From: an uncultured delta proteobacterium
GTDB lineage: Bacteria; Myxococcota_A; Polyangia; Polyangiales; Polyangiaceae
DNA length: 64,000 nucleotides
NCBI GenBank assembly: GCA_903892415.1
Contig: CAITIQ010000606.1
Coordinates: forward strand, 186,001 to 250,000
Direction: 5' to 3'
This document shows positions 27,420 to 36,119 of the stretch, one piece after another. The position numbers and the translations under genes were made by a program. A model generated the notes under the pieces. That model saw only the letters and a program-made list of their open reading frames with translations, was not told the origin of the DNA and did no database searches. Numbering within the stretch: the first letter of the stretch is position 1; the number at the start of each line of letters is the position of its first letter.

Positions 27420-29030
27420 ATGTTGACCCGCCTCGCGTGCTTTCGAGCCGCTCCGTTTTTGCTGTTGGCTTGTTCGAGCACCGAACCGCTTTCGATCAAG
27501 CCGCCTACGCTGGTTGAGGCCGGAGACATTTGGTCAGCCAAACCGGCAGCAGATCCTGTGGCGGAAACCGCGCCTACGGCTGATCAGCCGCCGCCCGTAC
27601 AACCCGAGCCGGAGCCGGTGGCTGAAGAGCCGCCGTGGGCGTTCGATCAGAAAGGTGACCGCATCGGCAGCATCAGCTTCCGCACCTGGATCTGGTCCGA
27701 GCCGATGCGCAGTCGGGATCATCTCGCGATTGGCTCGCTGCGCGTGGGTACGTCGGTCAAGCTGAAGTCGAAGGACCCGGTTCCCGGTCAGGGCTGCAAC
27801 AACAAGTGGTACGCGATCGAGCCGCACGGCTTCATCTGCTCCGACGTGACTACGACCTTGAAGTTTGATTCGCCCTACTGGAAGGCGCTCGCGATGCTGC
27901 GCCCTGGTAAGGGCGCGTATCCGTATCAGTACGCTTTCTCGATGGGCGCGCCGATGTACTCGCGCATTCCGACTCGCGCTGAACAGGCCTCCGCAGAGCG
28001 CGATATGGGCAAGACCAATCGCTTCTACTCGCTCGGCAAATGGAGTGAAGGCCACGAAAGGCTCGTGACCACCAAAGAAGAGGAGGGCTTCAAAGCCGAC
28101 GGCAAAGGAATTCCGGAGTTCTACGACGGCACCAAGGGAATCGAGGGCAGCCCCTGGAATCCGGTGATGCCGAAGGTGAAGGTCATTCCGGCGGGAAGTG
28201 GCTTTGCCTACGCTCGCGCCTTCGAGGCAGAGGGGCGATTGTGGTTGCTCACGCCAGATCTCTTCTTGGTGCCTGCGGACCGTGTGTGGCCGTACAAGAC
28301 CTCGGACTTCAAGGGCGTGGAGCTCGACGACGAACACACCTTGCCGCTCGCTTGGGTCAAGCCCGTCGCCGGCAAGGAGAAGCTACGCAAAGAAGGTGAG
28401 CGTTACGCCGCGGCCGAAGGTCGCTTTGACGGCCGCAAACCGGTGTATCTGACCGGCAGCAATCAGCGCATCGGTAAGATCGTCTATTGGGAGACCAAAG
28501 ACGGCGCGTTCATCGCCGACGACGATGATGTCAGTGTGGTGCTCCCGCAGAAGGAGCTGAAGTTCAAAATCAAAGAGGATGAACGCTGGTTGCAGGCCTC
28601 CATCCTCGGCGGAACGATGACCGCGTTCATCGGACTCAAGCCGATCTACACCACCATGTGGTCTCCCGGTCTCGGCGGCGTTCCGGTGAAGGGCAACAAC
28701 CCGAAGAAGTTCGCTACGACCGAGCTCGGGATCTTCCCGATTCAGTGGAAAGACAAGGTGGAGCTGATGTCTCCCGATCCAGGAGCGCCCACCGTGTTCT
28801 GGTTCGCTGACGTGCCTTGGATCCAATACGTTCACCCGCCGATGGCGATGCATGTCTCCTACTGGCATGAAGACTTCGGTTACCCGATGAGCGCTGAATG
28901 TCTCAACACCTCCGCCGCCGACGGACAGTGGCTCTTCAACTTCACTTTGCCCAAGCTGCCCGAAGACTGGGGCAGCGTCGGGGCTGGTCGGCAAAACGGT
29001 CCCTCCACCAAGATCCACATCATTCCTTGA
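27420..29030 (+). CDS. L,D-transpeptidase-like lipoprotein with altered active-site motif
   Basis: A 536-aa lipoprotein (LLLACSS lipobox) with a Pro/Glu/Ala-rich linker (about 30-80). The C-terminal third follows the plan of YkuD L,D-transpeptidases that cross-link peptidoglycan: a conserved His at 478 (MAMHVSYW), then WHEDFG, and PMSAECLNTS with Cys494 where active enzymes have SHGCxN. The cysteine and first histidine are kept, but the HG glycine and the second His-Gly are lost (SAEC in place of SHGC), so activity is doubtful. AGAGGG precedes the ATG. Its stop overlaps the next start (TTGA), coupling it to the M28 peptidase. Confidence 0.65.
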   Translation: MLTRLACFRAAPFLLLACSSTEPLSIKPPTLVEAGDIWSAKPAADPVAETAPTADQPPPVQPEPEPVAEEPPWAFDQKGDRIGSISFRTWIWSEPMRSRDHLAIGSLRVGTSVKLKSKDPVPGQGCNNKWYAIEPHGFICSDVTTTLKFDSPYWKALAMLRPGKGAYPYQYAFSMGAPMYSRIPTRAEQASAERDMGKTNRFYSLGKWSEGHERLVTTKEEEGFKADGKGIPEFYDGTKGIEGSPWNPVMPKVKVIPAGSGFAYARAFEAEGRLWLLTPDLFLVPADRVWPYKTSDFKGVELDDEHTLPLAWVKPVAGKEKLRKEGERYAAAEGRFDGRKPVYLTGSNQRIGKIVYWETKDGAFIADDDDVSVVLPQKELKFKIKEDERWLQASILGGTMTAFIGLKPIYTTMWSPGLGGVPVKGNNPKKFATTELGIFPIQWKDKVELMSPDPGAPTVFWFADVPWIQYVHPPMAMHVSYWHEDFGYPMSAECLNTSAADGQWLFNFTLPKLPEDWGSVGAGRQNGPSTKIHIIP

Positions 29031-30100
29031 AGCATCTATTTACAGGTCTGATCGCTGCGTTGTGTGCGTGCTCGGAGGCCAGCTCGCCTTCCGCTAGCGC
29101 CGTCCACTCGTCGAACTCAGCGGCAGTAGTCGCTGGCTCAACGGCTTTGGTGAGTGCGTCGAGTCCCGTCAGCGCGCCTGTCGCCGAGGGCTCGTCGGCC
29201 TCCGGCACCGCCTCCACTCCAGACTCCGCGCAGCGTGCGCGCCTCAAGGCCGACGTGGAGAAGGTTGCCATTCGACGAGCGCCCGGGTCGAACGGCTGGA
29301 AGACGGTTCAGACGCTGATCAAAGAGCGACTGCAAGCGCTCGGCTACTCCCCGCAGCTCGAGCCCTTCGAGCCCGGGGGTGTCAACGTTCTGGCCAGCAA
29401 GCTCGGCTCCAAGAGCCCGCAAGAGATCGTGATCCTCTCGGCGCACTACGACCACTTGCAGAGCTGTGACGGCGCTGACGACAACGCCTCTGGCGTTGCC
29501 ACCGTGCTCGAGGCGGCGCGTTTCTTTCAAAGCAAAACGCCGGAACGCACGGTGCTCTTGGCCTTTTGGGATCGCGAAGAGAGCGGGCTCGAAGGGTCCT
29601 TGTTTCACGCTAAGGCTGCCAAGGCACGCGGTGATCGCATTACCCAAATGATCTCGCTCGACGGCGTTGGCTTCGCTTCGTCCGCTCCTGGCTCCCAGCG
29701 CTTTCCCCCGGGCATCGAGGCGTTGTTGCCTGACGTCCACGCGCGCGCCGCAAAGAACAAGTTCAAAGCGGACTTCATCACTGCGATCGGCGACAGCGAC
29801 TCTGCGGAAACGGTGAGCCGCATGGAGAAGTTGGGTACAGCTCTAAACCAACCCACCTATGGGCTTGCTCTCTCGGTGCTCAAGCGGCTCGCGCTCAGCG
29901 ACGCAGCTCGTTCGGATCACGCGAGCTTTTGGCTGCATGGCTTTCCCGCGATCTTGGTGACTGATACGGCTGACTTTCGAAACCCACGATATCACTGCGG
30001 CAACGGTCCAGATTCAGCGGCGAGCCTCGACTACGACTTTTTGAATCGCGTGACTTCGGTGGTGATTTCCGCAACGGATGCGGCGGCTTCAACGCGCTGA
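29027..30100 (+). CDS. M28 family zinc aminopeptidase, lipoprotein
   Basis: A 357-aa predicted exported zinc peptidase. Starting at the TTG at 29027 (TTGA overlap) gives a compact signal peptide with lipobox LCAC; earlier starts lie within the previous gene and lack a signal. After a Ser/Ala linker, the M28 metal ligands are visible: HYDH (histidine 1), DGADDNASG (bridging Asp), DREESG (catalytic and metal Glu), DGVG (Asp) and RSDHASF (final His). Members remove N-terminal residues from peptides outside the cytoplasm. It could work with the neighbouring cell-wall-like protein. Confidence 0.88.
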   Translation: MKHLFTGLIAALCACSEASSPSASAVHSSNSAAVVAGSTALVSASSPVSAPVAEGSSASGTASTPDSAQRARLKADVEKVAIRRAPGSNGWKTVQTLIKERLQALGYSPQLEPFEPGGVNVLASKLGSKSPQEIVILSAHYDHLQSCDGADDNASGVATVLEAARFFQSKTPERTVLLAFWDREESGLEGSLFHAKAAKARGDRITQMISLDGVGFASSAPGSQRFPPGIEALLPDVHARAAKNKFKADFITAIGDSDSAETVSRMEKLGTALNQPTYGLALSVLKRLALSDAARSDHASFWLHGFPAILVTDTADFRNPRYHCGNGPDSAASLDYDFLNRVTSVVISATDAAASTR

Positions 30101-30175
30101 CGGCCCTCCAAGGCCCGAGCACCGTTTGCAGGGTTCTTTCCCGTCTGTGCGTCGATGAGGGACAATCGCCGCAGG

Positions 30176-31699
30176 ATGGAACTAGGCATTGATCTCGGGA
30201 CGACACGCACGATCGTGGCCGTTCACGACCGGGGCAATTACCCGATCGTCGGGTTCACTCTAGCCAATGGGGACCTATCGGAGCACTACCCCACAGCAAC
30301 CGCAGAGGTTGGTGGGCAATTGGTTCACGGGATTGACGCAGAGCAGGCTGAACGCGACGGGGCACCCTGTCTGCGCTCCTGGAAACGACTGCTGTCACAT
30401 ACTCGGCAGGACGAGCTGATCCGGATCGGCGAAGTTGAGATTGGGCCGGTCGAGTTGGTCACCAGCTTCTTGCTCGCCCTCAAACAGGACCTGCTTACGC
30501 GCTCGAACGTCTCCAAGCTGTTGAAAGAGCCACTTACCGCCGTCATCAGCGTCCCGGCCAATGCCCACTCCACCCAACGCTTCGTGACGCTGGACGCCTT
30601 TCGACGCGCTGGGTTCACCGTGCGCGGCGTGGTGAACGAGCCCTCCGCTGCTGGCGTCGAGTACGCCCACCGTCACAAGAACACGCTCAACTCGCGTCGC
30701 GAGCACGTGCTCGTTTACGACCTCGGAGGAGGCACCTTCGATGCGGCGCTCGTGTACATCGCGCCGGGTCACCACGACATCGTGATGACGACCGGGGTTG
30801 CAACGCTCGGTGGAGACGACTTCGACGCGCAGCTTTGTGCAATGGCGCTCAGCAAAGCCAATCGCGCGTTCCCCGACTCGCCGCAGGCTCGCGCGGATCT
30901 GTTGCGCGAGTGCCGCGCGGCGAAGGAGTCGCTCCATCCCAACACCAAGCGCTTGGTGCTCGATCTGGAGGCGCTGGGAGCAGACGCGCCCGAGGAGCCG
31001 GTGGTGATCCAGACAGCAGACTTCTACGAGCGGACCAGGCCCTTGGTCGAGACCACGCTGGAGGCGCTCGACGTCCTTGTGAACGCGCTCAAGGCCGATG
31101 AGGACGCGAGCGGAGAGGTCGCCGGCATCTACATGGTTGGTGGTGCCAGCGGGTTGCCGGTCGTGCCGCGCGTCGTGCGTGAGCGCTTTGGTCGCCGGGT
31201 GCATCGCTCGCCGCATCCGGCCTCGGCTACGGCCATGGGCTGCGCGATCTTGGCGGCCTCGCGTGAAGAGGGCGACGAGCTGGTGCTCTCGGAGCGGTTC
31301 TCTCGGCACTTCGGCGTCTTTCGCGAGGCCGACACAGGCACGCGCGCTGTCTTCGATCCGGTCTTTCAGAAGGGCACACCGATGCCGCAACACGGTTCGG
31401 GGCCGCTGGTTGCGACGCGCCGCTACCGAGCGATGCACAACCTCGGGCATTTCCGTTTCGTCGAATCGGGCTACGTGGACGATGCAGGCGACCCGACCGG
31501 CGATATCACGCCGCACGCAGAGATCCTGTTCCCCTTCGATCGCGATCTGGAGCCGGGTACGTTGCACTCTGTCGAAATTGGCCGGCTCCACCGTGAGGGC
31601 CCGATGATCGAAGAGCGCTACGAGGTGGACGGCGCTGGCGTGGTCGCCGTCACGATCACGAATCTCGACGAAGGTCGGGGCGCTCGCTTCGTGCTTTGA
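30176..31699 (+). CDS. Hsp70 family protein (DnaK-like)
   Basis: A 507-aa Hsp70-family chaperone relative. ELGIDLGTTRTIVAV is the phosphate-1 motif, VYDLGGGTFDAAL the phosphate-2 motif, and GIYMVGGASGLPVV the adenosine motif. The nucleotide-binding domain is complete; the C-terminal beta domain (about 380-507) is short and lacks a helical lid. Relatives of this size are HscC-like or uncharacterised. I chose the ATG at 30176, because DLGTT is then at the normal position; an ATG at 30155 would add seven basic residues. No J-protein or GrpE is nearby. The end overlaps the convergent HTTM gene by 44 bases. Confidence 0.88.
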   Translation: MELGIDLGTTRTIVAVHDRGNYPIVGFTLANGDLSEHYPTATAEVGGQLVHGIDAEQAERDGAPCLRSWKRLLSHTRQDELIRIGEVEIGPVELVTSFLLALKQDLLTRSNVSKLLKEPLTAVISVPANAHSTQRFVTLDAFRRAGFTVRGVVNEPSAAGVEYAHRHKNTLNSRREHVLVYDLGGGTFDAALVYIAPGHHDIVMTTGVATLGGDDFDAQLCAMALSKANRAFPDSPQARADLLRECRAAKESLHPNTKRLVLDLEALGADAPEEPVVIQTADFYERTRPLVETTLEALDVLVNALKADEDASGEVAGIYMVGGASGLPVVPRVVRERFGRRVHRSPHPASATAMGCAILAASREEGDELVLSERFSRHFGVFREADTGTRAVFDPVFQKGTPMPQHGSGPLVATRRYRAMHNLGHFRFVESGYVDDAGDPTGDITPHAEILFPFDRDLEPGTLHSVEIGRLHREGPMIEERYEVDGAGVVAVTITNLDEGRGARFVL

Positions 31700-32579
31700 A
31701 GCCGAGCCTCGCGAAGAGGCGCTTCACCTCTTCATCGCGCAAGAACGTCGGCAGGCTGGCGATCATGATGGCCGAGAAGATCGGGATCACCATGGTGATG
31801 TCGATGCTCAAGTGGAACACGAAGCCCCAGGCGAGCATCCACGGTCTTGCCTTTCGCCACCACACGGCGAAAGGAAAGAGGAACTCGTAGACCAGCGCTG
31901 AGTAGGTCAGAAACATCACCAACGGACGCGAGTCCAGGTAGGTGGGCCACTCGGCGAAGACGGGCGAGGAAAGCACGTCGCGCATCGCCATCCCGTTTTG
32001 CCAACGCAGGTTGGTGATCTTGGCCATCGCTGAGTTGAGATAGACGTAGGCGATCTGCAGGCCGACAAGGCGCTGTCCCCAGATGGTTGCACTCGGCAAC
32101 ATGCTGCCCCTTCGTCGCGCAAGCCATGCGTCCACGCTGAAGCGCAGCGAAAGCGGTGCGAAGGCCGAAAGCACCAGCTGAATCATGAACAGCCGGTCGC
32201 CGCTGTTCAAAATGAAGGGGTTCCGGAATTGGAAGGAGCAATGGAGAAAGGCGAGCAACAGGCCAAAGAAGCGCGCGCGGAAGCCGAGGAAAAACGCGAC
32301 GGCGCTTAGCGTGAACAAGGTCGCGATGAACTCGAGCCACAGCGTGCTCTCGGGCGCCCAGGCCAGCGCTGTCAGCCAAAAGAAGCGGTCGTTCGCCACC
32401 AGCGCGTACGGCACCATGCCTTGGGGACCCCAAAACCGCTCGAGATTGAGCCAAACCCCTAGGGCCTCCCAGAGCGCCAGTGCGCCCAGCGAGCCGCGCA
32501 AGAGCGCCGCGCTGGTCCCGTCCACCGGTTCGGCGAAGAACTGCAGCAAGGCTGCACGGAGCCAGCGGAGCTGCTTCAT
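31656..32579 (-). CDS. HTTM domain membrane protein (vitamin K gamma-carboxylase-like)
   Basis: A 307-aa polytopic protein with about seven TM segments of the HTTM (horizontally transferred transmembrane) family, related to vitamin K-dependent gamma-glutamyl carboxylase. LRGSLGALALWEAL, SFQFRNPFILNSGDRLF (the NSGD motif), LQIAYVYLNSAMAKI and WGFVFHLSIDI match the family's conserved stretches. In bacteria HTTM proteins are largely uncharacterised. The ATG at 32579 overlaps the preceding gene's stop (ATGA), so it forms a pair with the small membrane protein at 32576-33214, a usual arrangement for this family. Confidence 0.88.
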   Translation of the reverse strand: MKQLRWLRAALLQFFAEPVDGTSAALLRGSLGALALWEALGVWLNLERFWGPQGMVPYALVANDRFFWLTALAWAPESTLWLEFIATLFTLSAVAFFLGFRARFFGLLLAFLHCSFQFRNPFILNSGDRLFMIQLVLSAFAPLSLRFSVDAWLARRRGSMLPSATIWGQRLVGLQIAYVYLNSAMAKITNLRWQNGMAMRDVLSSPVFAEWPTYLDSRPLVMFLTYSALVYEFLFPFAVWWRKARPWMLAWGFVFHLSIDITMVIPIFSAIMIASLPTFLRDEEVKRLFARLGFKARSERPDLRRDS

Positions 32580-33214
32580 AGGTCGTTGCGACCCGCGGGG
32601 ACGAAGCGAGGCAGATCCGAGATCACGCGTTCTTTGGGCCCAACGCAGGAACGGCGCAGAACCACGGATGAGCTCGCGGCCTTGGTCTCCTTCCCATCGT
32701 CTCCCAGCTCCTGGTGCTGTTGATGCACCACACGAACCGATTGGAGCTTGAGGTTGCGTTGCTCGCCGAGCGCACAAAAATACGCGAGCATCGGCTGGCC
32801 GAGCCGGTTGCGGTCGGCCTTCTCCGCCAGTTTGCCCTGCAGCTTGCGCATGCGCACATCGCGGATCCGCTCGAAGAAGGAGCGATCTTGAGCGCGCGTG
32901 GTGGACAACACCACGAACTTTCGTTCGGCTGTCTCGCCCTCAATCACGATGTGCGTAGCGGTGGGCGGCTTGCCAAACATCCCCCACGAGTTGGTCATGC
33001 GAAAGGCTTCTTCGTAGGCACCGAAGAGATAGACGAAGTGGTCTTTGAACTCTTTGACTGCGCCGCCCACCAGGACCGCGAGCAGGTGGAAGATGGTGAA
33101 GGCGGTCATGGCCGCCCGCTGGAGGCGCTCCCGCTTGGGTAGTTTGGAGAAGGGCAGGGCCTCGGAATTGGGCCTGGAGGCCGCTGGTTCCGACCGAGTT
33201 TCCTGCTCCGGCAT
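32576..33214 (-). CDS. HTTM-partner membrane protein
   Basis: A 212-aa protein of unknown function with one TM segment (TAFTIFHLLAVLVGGAV, about 36-53) and a globular domain after it (WGMFGKPPTATHIVIEGE, VLSTTRAQDRSFFERIRD). The WGMF stretch and the position directly before an HTTM gene are typical of small proteins encoded with HTTM carboxylase-like enzymes. The ATGA overlap argues for a stable complex. Confidence 0.7.
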   Translation of the reverse strand: MPEQETRSEPAASRPNSEALPFSKLPKRERLQRAAMTAFTIFHLLAVLVGGAVKEFKDHFVYLFGAYEEAFRMTNSWGMFGKPPTATHIVIEGETAERKFVVLSTTRAQDRSFFERIRDVRMRKLQGKLAEKADRNRLGQPMLAYFCALGEQRNLKLQSVRVVHQQHQELGDDGKETKAASSSVVLRRSCVGPKERVISDLPRFVPAGRNDL

Positions 33215-33270
33215 TTTGCACGACTATCACGAGCCCGCTCAGGTTAAAAAGGTCCCGCAGCTCGGGGCTG

Positions 33271-33296
33271 TCCTCGCGGTCGCTTCGCCGCGAGGG
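33271..33296. promoter_or_regulatory. Perfect 8-bp inverted repeat before the kinase gene
   Basis: CCTCGCGG (33272-33279) and CCGCGAGG (33288-33295) flank an 8-base loop, extended by one T-G pair. The repeat ends 22 bases before the kinase ATG, within the 103-base divergent gap. It is either an operator or a leader hairpin. Confidence 0.4.
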
Positions 33297-33317
33297 AATG
33301 GGAACTGAACGTCACTC

Positions 33318-34223
33318 ATGACTGCCGTGCTTTATTCTGGCGACGTCATCGCGGGGAGGTACCTCCTCCAAAGCGAGATTGGGAGGGGCGGCCATGGCGT
33401 GGTGTTTCGCGCTGAAGACACCGAGCTCCGGGTTCCGGTCGCCGTCAAGGTGCTCAACCGCGACATTGCCGAGCAGGACCAATACGTGTTGCGGCTTTGG
33501 CGTGAGGCGCAGTCGCTAGCGGCGTTGTGGGGAACCAGCGTCGTCCAGGTGCATGAGTTCGACACCGATGAGCGCGGCTTCGTTTACATGGTGATGGAGC
33601 TGCTCGAGGGTGAGCCGCTCGATACGCACCTGTTCGAACTCGAGAGCTTCGGTGATCGGATGAACGCTGTGCGCGTTCTCTCAATCCTCGAGCCCGTGGC
33701 CCATGCGCTGGGCGTCGCACACCAAAAGGGCATCATTCACCGGGACATCAAGCCGCCGAACATCTTTCTCGTGGATCCGGCCTTTGGTGGGGGAACCCGC
33801 TTGATGGACTTCGGTCTCGCCAAGACGCAAGACTTCGAGGAGATCACCGACGCCGGGATGATCGCTGGCTCGCCAAGTTACATCTCCCCGGAGATCTGGA
33901 AGAGCGCGCCCTTCGACCACCGCGCGGATCTTTACTCGTTCGGCGCGGTCGTTTTCCGCATGCTCGCGGGTCAGCCGCCGTTCGTGGCACAGACCACCTT
34001 GCAGCTGTATGAAACAGCCACCACAGCACCGCGACCGCGAATTACAACGTTTCGACCGGAGCTCGCGCGTTCCCTCGATGAGTGGTTCGCCTACGCGCTC
34101 GCGATCGAATCACGACACCGTTTCTCGGACATGAATCAGATGTGGGCCGGCTTCTCAGAAGCCATGATGCAGAGTGACACACCCAGCTTGCGTGCCTATC
34201 GCAACGGCACGTTTCGTGGGTGA
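33318..34223 (+). CDS. Ser/Thr protein kinase, kinase domain only
   Basis: A 301-aa Hanks-type kinase with little beyond the catalytic domain. Present are the glycine loop GRGGHGVVFRAED (residues 21-33), the lysine in VAVKVL, HRDIKPPNIF with the catalytic Asp, DFGLAK, the SPSYISPE activation segment (SPE in place of APE) and WKSAPFDHRADLYSFGAV. No membrane segment or sensor domain, so it is cytosolic and probably driven by a partner. The small gene 18 bases downstream has a strong ribosome binding site and may be co-transcribed. Confidence 0.93.
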   Translation: MTAVLYSGDVIAGRYLLQSEIGRGGHGVVFRAEDTELRVPVAVKVLNRDIAEQDQYVLRLWREAQSLAALWGTSVVQVHEFDTDERGFVYMVMELLEGEPLDTHLFELESFGDRMNAVRVLSILEPVAHALGVAHQKGIIHRDIKPPNIFLVDPAFGGGTRLMDFGLAKTQDFEEITDAGMIAGSPSYISPEIWKSAPFDHRADLYSFGAVVFRMLAGQPPFVAQTTLQLYETATTAPRPRITTFRPELARSLDEWFAYALAIESRHRFSDMNQMWAGFSEAMMQSDTPSLRAYRNGTFRG

Positions 34224-34241
34224 GTCTGTAACGGAGGGGCT

Positions 34242-34571
34242 ATGTACATCGTTCGTTGGGAGTTTCAGATTCGGTTTGGTCACCAAAAGGAAGTCATCCA
34301 GCTCCTGCGTCAGTGGGAGTTTGATGTCGGGCAGCGCATAGGCTTCCGAGCTTCTTCGCTGCGCTTGTTGCAGGGCGCGGTCGGTGCAAGTCGCTCTTCA
34401 ATCGAGCTTGAGACCCATGTTGATAGCCTTGGGGACCTCGAGTCCGCTTGGGAAGACATGGCGAAGAACCCGGCACACGCCGACGCTATGAAGTCGCTCG
34501 AGCGGTTCGTGGTCGGTGGCTCCGACACGTGGACGGTTCGAACGGTGCTCCCCCTATTCGAAGGGGACTGA
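34242..34571 (+). CDS. Small protein of unknown function, dimeric alpha-beta barrel-like
   Basis: A 109-aa soluble protein. The pattern YIVRWEFQIRFGHQKEVIQLLRQW, here abbreviated to its first half YIVRWEFQIRFG, looks like a beta strand plus helix of NIPSNAP/antibiotic-monooxygenase-type ferredoxin-like folds; SSIELETHVDSLGDLESAW fits the second half. No catalytic residues can be pinpointed. GGAGG precedes the ATG by 6 bases. It follows the kinase by 18 bases and may be its partner or substrate. Confidence 0.65.
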   Translation: MYIVRWEFQIRFGHQKEVIQLLRQWEFDVGQRIGFRASSLRLLQGAVGASRSSIELETHVDSLGDLESAWEDMAKNPAHADAMKSLERFVVGGSDTWTVRTVLPLFEGD

Positions 34572-34637
34572 GCTTGCTCAGCGGGCCAACTGGCCCTACG
34601 ACCCGCGTCGACCGAAGCTAGTTTGGAGGGCGCGGGC

Positions 34638-36114
34638 ATGAGGGGGACACAGTCGGAAGACCTGGATTCGGTGGCAACGAGGCCCACGTGGGGCCAACGT
34701 TGCCGCCGTTTGCTTTTGCATCGTCGAGCAACGTTGGTGGTGGCGTTGGTCGGCTTTCTGTTGGTGTTACCGACGTTGAGTTACGGCTACTTCCTCGACG
34801 ACAACTTCCACATCTATGTTTTGCGTGGCGGCGAAATGCCCGGCGGTCCGCAAGGGAGTTGGGACCTTTATCGGTTCTCCTCCGGGACGGCCGCTGACCT
34901 CGAGGCGAAGGCCAGGGGCATCTTCCCTTGGTGGACGTCAGAGAGCCTACGGCTCGGCTTCATGCGTCCGATTCCGTCGCTGTGGCGCGCGCTCGATCAT
35001 CGCCTTTTTGGTGAGTCGGCCGTCATCCCCCACCTGCAAGTGTGCTTGCTGTTTGCGGGCTTGGTGGCCGCTGTGGCGCGCATGCTGCGGGTCTTCTTCG
35101 GAGACGGTGAGGCTGCGCGCGCTGCCGCGGTGCTCGGCGCGTTGGCCTTCGCGATCGACGATGCGCATGCGCTCAACGTCGCTTGGATTGCCAATCGCTA
35201 TTCGCTGATTTCGGCGCTGTTCGGTGTGCTCTCGTTGATTGCCTTTGCGTCTCCGCGCAAGGCCGCTCGGCTCGCCTCTCCGCTGCTCTTTCTCTTAGCG
35301 ATGTTGTGCGGCGAGACCTCGCTCAGCTTCGTGGGGTTCTACCTCGCGCTGGTTTGGCTGCGTGGCCCGGACCAGTGGAAGCTGCTTGTTCTGCGCCTGG
35401 TGCCGCACGCGGTGGTGCTCGCGGGCTGGGATCGGGCTGCTCGGTGCACTGGCAATGGCGCTCACCCGGCGCTGGTCTGCACCCAATTCATCTCCAACCG
35501 AAGCGATCCAAGCGGCGAGTCGTCGGAGTTTCGCCGCGAGCGCGCTGGTGTTCATCCACCTGGTGCTGGCGCCGCTTTTGTTCGTGCCGCGTCAGTCCTT
35601 CTTCAAGAACCTGCTGCAGAGCTATGTCGATCGCTACGCAGTACAACTGCCCCATGACGCGGCGGTGGCTGAGCAGCATCTGATCATCTTGGCGACTCCG
35701 GATCCGCTGCTCAGCAACTACATGCTGCTTTCGCAGCTGATGATCGATCAACCGCATCCGCTCTCGGCCATGCTGCTCAGCGTCGGCTGCCCAGGGCCGC
35801 TGAAGGTCGAGCGCGTGGGTGAGCGTGAGCTGTTGCTCTCGGCGGACAACCTGCTGAGCGGTCCGTTCGCTCGGCTGTATCGCGCCAAGCCGTTGGAAGC
35901 AGGGACCGAGATCGAGGCTGGCGTGCTCACGGCGCGGGTCGAGCGCGTGGAGGGAGACCAGGTCAAAGCGGTGCGCTTTCGCTTCGACGCGTCCTTCGCT
36001 TCGCTGCGTTGGCTTGTGTTCGGAGAAGGTGGTTACCGTGAAGTAACGCCGCCTGCTTTGGGAGAGAGCGTCGAGTTCGAAGGTTGGGACTTCGCTCGCG
36101 CACTCTCGCAATAG
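34638..36114 (+). pseudogene. GT-C-like polytopic membrane protein, interrupted by a +1 frameshift
   Basis: Two frames make one membrane protein. Frame A (34638 to about 35430) has an N-terminal TM (TLVVALVGFLLVLPTLSYGY), the acidic YFLDDNFHIY typical for the first loop of GT-C glycosyltransferases, and several more TM helices. Frame B (to 36114) continues with IGLLGALAMALTRRW, further TMs and a soluble tail of about 130 residues. Dropping one G from the GGG at 35428-35430 joins VVLAGW to IGLLGA and gives 491 aa. Both frames are clean otherwise, so a sequencing error is possible. GGAGG lies 8 bases before the ATG at 34638. Enzyme activity is a guess from layout. Confidence 0.65.
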
Positions 36115-36119
36115 AGCCG

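Noticed and set aside
28898..29026. N-terminal extension of the M28 peptidase
   Set aside because: It overlaps the preceding lipoprotein in another frame and would bury the signal peptide; the TTG at 29027 gives a proper lipoprotein start.
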